A stretch of DNA of 47,785 nucleotides. It comes from Entamoeba invadens IP1. Its lineage: Eukaryota > Evosea > Mastigamoebida > Endamoebidae. The notes below the pieces were generated by a model, which did no database searches, had not been told where the DNA came from, and saw only the letters and a program-made list of their open reading frames with translations. This document shows, piece after piece, positions 44,846-47,785 of the stretch. Position 1 is the stretch's first letter, and each line of letters begins with the position of its first letter. Location: contig NW_004443536.1 in assembly GCF_000330505.1 (NCBI RefSeq), forward strand, positions 257,051 through 304,835. The letters run 5' to 3'. Both the position numbers and the translations under genes were made by a program.

Positions 44846-45586
44846 ATGTCTTATCCTCTTAAGAACACGACCACGATTTCACGATTTGCACCGGAGGTAG
44901 AACCAGCGAAAGCGCGCACGATGTTACTTGAAACATATTTATATATTCGCGATTTGTACAACGAATATGGCACCGACACGACAAAGATGTTCCGTGACGT
45001 CAAATTGAATTACCTTCAAAAAACAAAAGACCAATTACAACGTCTTTTGGACCACTATTTGAAAGAAAAGACTTTGGAAGATATCAAAGAGCAAGTAGAT
45101 GATATCGACAACTTTGAAGGGAAAACTAATGTCGATAAAGAGTTGGACGGGTTGGAAGACGAGTTGAAAGAGTTAGGGTTGGACGAAATTTCATCGGATG
45201 AGGATATCGAGAAAAAGATCATCGATGAGCTTGGAATTGACGAAAACGTGTCGGACGTCTCTTCACTCGAAGAAGATGGACAAGGGTGGTACTATTTTAA
45301 AACAGACGCAGACTACCCGGGAAATAACAAAATGGAAGAAGAAGAAAATGAAGAAGAAAAAGAAGTCAAAGAAAATCACACAGAACATGTGAAAAAAGAA
45401 GAACAAAAAGATGAGAAGAAATCAAATTCTTATCGTGTGGAAAAACAGTTGAAAAATGTGGAACGAAAAAAAGCTATTCGAGAGAAAAAGGTTCAAGGAA
45501 AAAGTGACTCGAAAAAACCAATGACAAAAGAGATGAAAGAAGACGCAAAGAAGAAAAAGAGAATTAAAAAAATTAAGACGTTTTAA
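44846..45586 (+). CDS. Unknown acidic/basic protein, probably nucleolar
   Basis: The product is 246 residues. Residues 1-80 are helical (AKARTMLLETYLYIRDLYNE, then KTKDQLQRLLDHYLKEKTLE). Residues 80-190 are highly acidic, with an isolated GQGWYYFKTDADYPG segment. Residues 190-246 are very basic and end KKKRIKKIKTF. The pattern of a helical head, acidic middle and Lys-rich tail recalls small nucleolar assembly factors. The AAACCCT box upstream, shared with Nop2, Pol5 and UTP10, supports that idea, but I cannot place it in a named family. The first ATG of the frame is used. Function is inferred only. Confidence 0.7.
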   Translation: MSYPLKNTTTISRFAPEVEPAKARTMLLETYLYIRDLYNEYGTDTTKMFRDVKLNYLQKTKDQLQRLLDHYLKEKTLEDIKEQVDDIDNFEGKTNVDKELDGLEDELKELGLDEISSDEDIEKKIIDELGIDENVSDVSSLEEDGQGWYYFKTDADYPGNNKMEEEENEEEKEVKENHTEHVKKEEQKDEKKSNSYRVEKQLKNVERKKAIREKKVQGKSDSKKPMTKEMKEDAKKKKRIKKIKTF

Positions 45587-46173
45587 TTGATTTTGACTGA
45601 TTTTCGTATGAAAATGTTCTATCTATCGTATTTAAGTTTTTTATACCATTAATGTAATAAATACTTTTATTACTATAATATAGTTTCATTATAATAAAAT
45701 TTGGATATTAATTATAAGAGATATTATAATATAATAAATAATTACTATTTTTTTTATTTGTTTTAATCAAACATTTTTATTTGATATTTTATTAATTAAA
45801 ATCAGAAAAAAAAAGAAGTATATCAATAACTTAGTTTATTAATAAATATAGTATATAAATAGTACTATTCAATATCTTTTGTAGTTTTATATTTTTAAAT
45901 TAAGAATTCAATATGTAATAGTTTTATTTGTAACTAAACAAAAAAAAGCAGAAATGGTCATTCTCTATTATCTTTAAATAAATATAATTAACTATATACA
46001 AAATTAAAAAACCAACCACATAATTCTCAAAAATAAAAAGAAAAAAAAAACTAAATCCACAGATTAAACATAAGTAAAAAATAGTAATGAAGGTCCACTT
46101 CCAGACACAAACGAACAAATATAATGCTCCACAAAAATCGATTAAAAGTTTCTCGCATGCCGGAGTTGAATAG
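45587..46173. other. Convergent intergenic region
   Basis: Mostly A/T runs. Bases about 46075-46173 are less AT-rich and probably belong to the 3' untranslated region of the Myb gene; a 90-codon minus-strand frame there overlaps the Myb stop and is not convincing. Confidence 0.55.
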
Positions 46174-46782
46174 TCAATGAACAACAGAGCCACCAAAGAC
46201 GACGTTGTAAAGACTTGTTTCGACCGGTTTAAAAGGGCTTTGACACGTTCTACTTTTTAGCTCGTTAATTTCGTTTCTAAAATTCAACTCGTTAATTTTT
46301 GGTTTTTCCTTGACGTCCGAGAATTTTGCAAAATACCTATTTTTGACTTGATTTGCTGTTCGACCTGGTAACTTTGTTTTTATGAGCGTCCACCTGTTAC
46401 CATAAACGTCTTTTGCTTCTTTTAAGATTTGGTCTTCTGTCGTCGTCCAAGGCTTTTTTATGATTTCGGGGTCTAAATGATTACAATACCTTTCACGACA
46501 TTGCTTACGTGTTCGCGAAGGGATTTTAAGAGCAACTAAATGCCATCGTCGAGTTCCATACTCTTCGACAGCACGAAGTAACATCGCATCCTCCTCATCT
46601 TTCCAAGGGCGAACGATTTTGTTTGGCTTGGGTGGCAACTTCTTGCCATCAAATGTGTGTATCAGTGGAAGTAACTCCTCTAAATTGTGTGAAGGATAAG
46701 ACTCCATCCGTTTGGGGTTTTCAGTTGCTAAAAACAATTTTTTTAATTCTTTGCATCGAAGAAAAAAATGTGGGAAGACCAT
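46174..46782 (-). CDS. R2R3 Myb-like DNA-binding protein
   Basis: Up to 202 residues from the ATG at 46780-46782; the ATG at 46705-46707 (MESYPSHNLEELL, 177 residues) is an equally good start, and the extra 25 residues are less conserved-looking. Two Myb/SANT repeats are seen. Repeat one covers residues 57-103 (RPWKDEEDAMLLRAVEEYG, then RWHLVALKIPSRTRKQCRER). Repeat two covers 109-154 (KPWTTTEDQILKEAKDVYGN, then RWTLIKTKLPGRTANQVKNR). The first two tryptophans of each repeat are present (60 and 80; 112 and 131); the third is tyrosine in both (99 and 150). It is likely a nuclear sequence-specific DNA-binding protein of the kind expanded in Entamoeba. The C-terminal 50 residues have no known motif. 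Confidence 0.88.
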   Translation of the reverse strand: MVFPHFFLRCKELKKLFLATENPKRMESYPSHNLEELLPLIHTFDGKKLPPKPNKIVRPWKDEEDAMLLRAVEEYGTRRWHLVALKIPSRTRKQCRERYCNHLDPEIIKKPWTTTEDQILKEAKDVYGNRWTLIKTKLPGRTANQVKNRYFAKFSDVKEKPKINELNFRNEINELKSRTCQSPFKPVETSLYNVVFGGSVVH

Positions 46783-47785
46783 TGGCTGAAAAATTCGGGA
46801 AAGTTGTGGAAAAAAATTGTAAAAAAGTAAAAATTTTGTTTTTTTTAAACCGTCGTGATTTTTTTTTATTGTGACTCTAATTATTAAATAGTTTATTTTA
46901 TTATGACAATATAGTTCGAAGTGATAAAATGTATTGGGTAGAAAAATTGATGGTATAATAAACGCTTTTTATGTGGATTTACGGGAAATTGTACCAATAA
47001 ATGAACTGTCTTCGAAAACGTTTTTTTCTAAGTATCGTTTTAAAAAATATTTGTACACAATTTTTAACTTTTTTTTTGCTTTGAAATATCTTACTTTGTT
47101 TTTGTAATTAAAATAACCATAATTTATAGTTTATATTGTGTTATACAAAAATAAAAGAAAAAAAAATAAAACGATGGTTTATAAACCCAACTCAACAGGT
47201 TATATTTTACTTAAAATAATTTCTATTTTTAAAACAATCAACAAATGTGCACCTTTTTTACACACCTGGTAATTCATGTTCCATACCTCCATAATACAAT
47301 TTAATAAACACTATTTAAGGTGTATTTAATTATTAAAGTGCAATTTTGGGAAAGACGTCAACTAATTATAGAAACGGAAGCTTCGATCATAACATTTCTA
47401 TTTCGGGTATTATATCTTTTTATTTCTTTTCGAATATCTATTCTTAGACAACGTTTTTTGGTGAATTTATTAATTCCTGTTATAATGGTATTTTTACTAT
47501 AATGAAACTATAAAAAATCGATAAAAATGGAGACAAAATAATTACCCGATTTATTAAACGTTTTGTTAATCATTAAATTGTCTTCATCCATTGCTTTATA
47601 GAAAAATCAATTGTTGATATAAAAAAAAAAGCATTTATTATCAACAAAATATAGAAAAGTAAGCTATATTTATGATTAAATAATTTTTATTATTTATTCA
47701 CTAACATTAGTATTATAAAATTATAGATTGTTTAAATTATTATTTATCACAATTGACATTTATGTTATATATAAGAGAAAGGACG
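46783..47785. other. AT-rich DNA to the window end
   Basis: Apart from short AT-rich chance frames no gene, RNA or element is seen. It would contain the Myb promoter next to 46783. Confidence 0.55.

Noticed and set aside
45924..46196. 90-codon minus-strand frame overlapping the Myb stop
   Set aside because: AT-driven hydrophobic sequence, starts inside the Myb gene; more likely 3' untranslated region.
47320..47502. 60-codon frame near the window end
   Set aside because: AT-rich chance frame with a non-ATG start.

Overview
The window comes from an AT-rich protist, almost certainly Entamoeba. The evidence is: short introns opening with GTTTGT; a giant Cys-rich receptor kinase of the Entamoeba transmembrane-kinase (TMK) type; very AT-rich intergenic DNA around denser coding blocks; TATA-like and AAACCCT motifs a few tens of bases from start codons. 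A near-complete DNA transposon and fairly long intergenic spaces make E. invadens or a relative more likely than E. histolytica, but that is inference. A run of exactly 100 N (20889-20988) marks an assembly gap inside a gene.

Left part (1-21.2 kb): the 3' part of a six-pass membrane protein, a decayed Cys-rich relic, the nascent-chain factor NAC-beta, the rRNA methyltransferase Nop2/NSUN1, a spliced gene of a bacterial-looking uncharacterised family, eIF6, condensin SMC2, a Pol5/MYBBP1A-like nucleolar protein and UTP10/HEATR1 (broken by the gap). Nop2, eIF6, Pol5 and UTP10 all serve ribosome biogenesis. Three of them carry an AAACCCT box within about 60 bp of the ATG.

Middle (21.3-37.2 kb): a flavodoxin-like protein, the 2,691-residue TMK with an intact kinase domain, a Glu/Lys-rich low-complexity protein, a protein ending in an SRI (RNA polymerase II CTD-binding) domain without a SET domain, a Hip/ST13 co-chaperone with a Cys-rich module in place of GGMP repeats, and a TAT-SF1/Cus2 splicing factor.

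Right part (37.3-47.8 kb): a spliced eIF2B-gamma-like gene that seems to lack its C-terminal beta-helix, a convergent unknown gene, then a 4.64-kb pogo-like (Tc1/mariner superfamily) transposon with perfect 49-bp terminal inverted repeats and a TA target duplication. It carries a spliced DDD transposase with a -1 frameshift and sits 15 bp upstream of the neighbouring start codon. Beyond it lie a small Cys-containing ORF, an acidic/basic probably nucleolar protein, an R2R3 Myb protein and 1 kb of AT-rich DNA.

No rRNA, tRNA or CRISPR was recognised. Product names rest on reading motifs by eye, not on database searches.
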